In this document: one piece after another, positions 5,428-5,596 of the stretch
How positions within the stretch are numbered: position 1 is the stretch's first letter
Layout of the letters: each line of letters starts with the position of its first letter
Source of the DNA: an uncultured Clostridia bacterium
Lineage (GTDB): Bacteria; Bacillota; Clostridia; Christensenellales; Borkfalkiaceae
DNA: 5,596 bases
Reading direction: 5' to 3'
Assembly: GCA_900557285.1 (NCBI GenBank)
Contig: USSJ01000096.1
Span: 1 to 5,596 of the forward strand
Position numbers and translations under genes: made by a program
Notes under the pieces: generated by a model
Seen by the model: the letters and a program-made list of their open reading frames with translations, nothing else
Database searches by the model: none
What the model was told of the DNA's origin: nothing

Positions 5428-5596
5428 ATGGATTTTTTTAAATTTCTTTCAGACAATATTGTCGTTTTTGACGGCGCTTTCGGCACGCTTTTGCAAAAAA
5501 AAGCGGGGAACGTAGGCACGATTCCGGAACGTCTGAACGTAGAAAGGCCTGAACTGATCGCCGAGATCCACCGCGATTACGCGCGCGCAGGCGCGG
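5428..5596 (+). CDS. metH: Cobalamin-dependent methionine synthase, N-terminal fragment cut by the window edge
   Basis: The frame is open from ATG 5428 to the window end, giving 56 residues. They match the start of the homocysteine S-methyltransferase domain: VVFDGAFGTLLQ (12-23), IPERLN and then PELIAEIHRDYARAGA. In MetH this barrel binds zinc and homocysteine and accepts the methyl group from methylcobalamin. A GGAG (5416-5419) lies eight bases before the ATG and overlaps the end of the previous gene. The phenylalanine at DGAFGT replaces the common methionine. Because a separate reactivation protein is encoded just upstream, I expect this MetH to lack the C-terminal activation domain, but that part is outside the window. 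A bare homocysteine methyltransferase without cobalamin domain cannot be excluded from 56 residues; the context favours MetH. Codons 23-25 contain a run of eight A (5495-5502). Confidence 0.88.
   Translation, partial: MDFFKFLSDNIVVFDGAFGTLLQKKAGNVGTIPERLNVERPELIAEIHRDYARAGA

Overview
The window is ordinary chromosomal DNA of about 50% GC with dense protein coding. It most likely comes from an endospore-forming member of the Bacillota, probably class Clostridia. The evidence is the SpoIVFA-SpoIVFB pair directly upstream of an RNase E/G gene, a gene order known from Bacillota, together with Shine-Dalgarno sites of the GGAG type and a split cobalamin-dependent methionine synthase. The species cannot be told from this sequence alone. 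I see no mobile element, CRISPR array, tRNA or rRNA.

Left part, minus strand, read right to left. A LytM-like membrane protein of SpoIVFA type (2936-3703) is followed 33 bases later by an M50 intramembrane metalloprotease of SpoIVFB type (1910-2899). After a 175-base gap that carries a very good sigma-A-type promoter comes an RNase E/G family endoribonuclease (253-1734). The 252 bases after the RNase gene hold a moderate hairpin and then a strong intrinsic terminator (13-59). In related genomes the next gene is often rplU (ribosomal protein L21), so this terminator may be either the operon end or part of a leader of a gene outside the window.

Right part, plus strand. A divergent intergenic region (3704-3906) separates the sporulation genes from a methionine/one-carbon cluster: metF (5,10-methylenetetrahydrofolate reductase), a stand-alone methionine synthase reactivation domain that overlaps the metF end by 11 bases, and the first 56 codons of metH (homocysteine S-methyltransferase domain), cut by the window edge. 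MetF makes the methyl donor, MetH transfers the methyl group through cobalamin to homocysteine, and the small protein very likely takes the place of the reductive activation domain that is fused to the C-terminus of MetH in E. coli. The tight spacing indicates one transcript.

No clearly new system is visible. The points most worth a second look are a predicted stem-loop at the extreme 5' end of the RNase mRNA, a sigma-E-like -10 element before spoIVFA, the cysteine cluster of the reactivation protein, and the tandem hairpins after the RNase gene.
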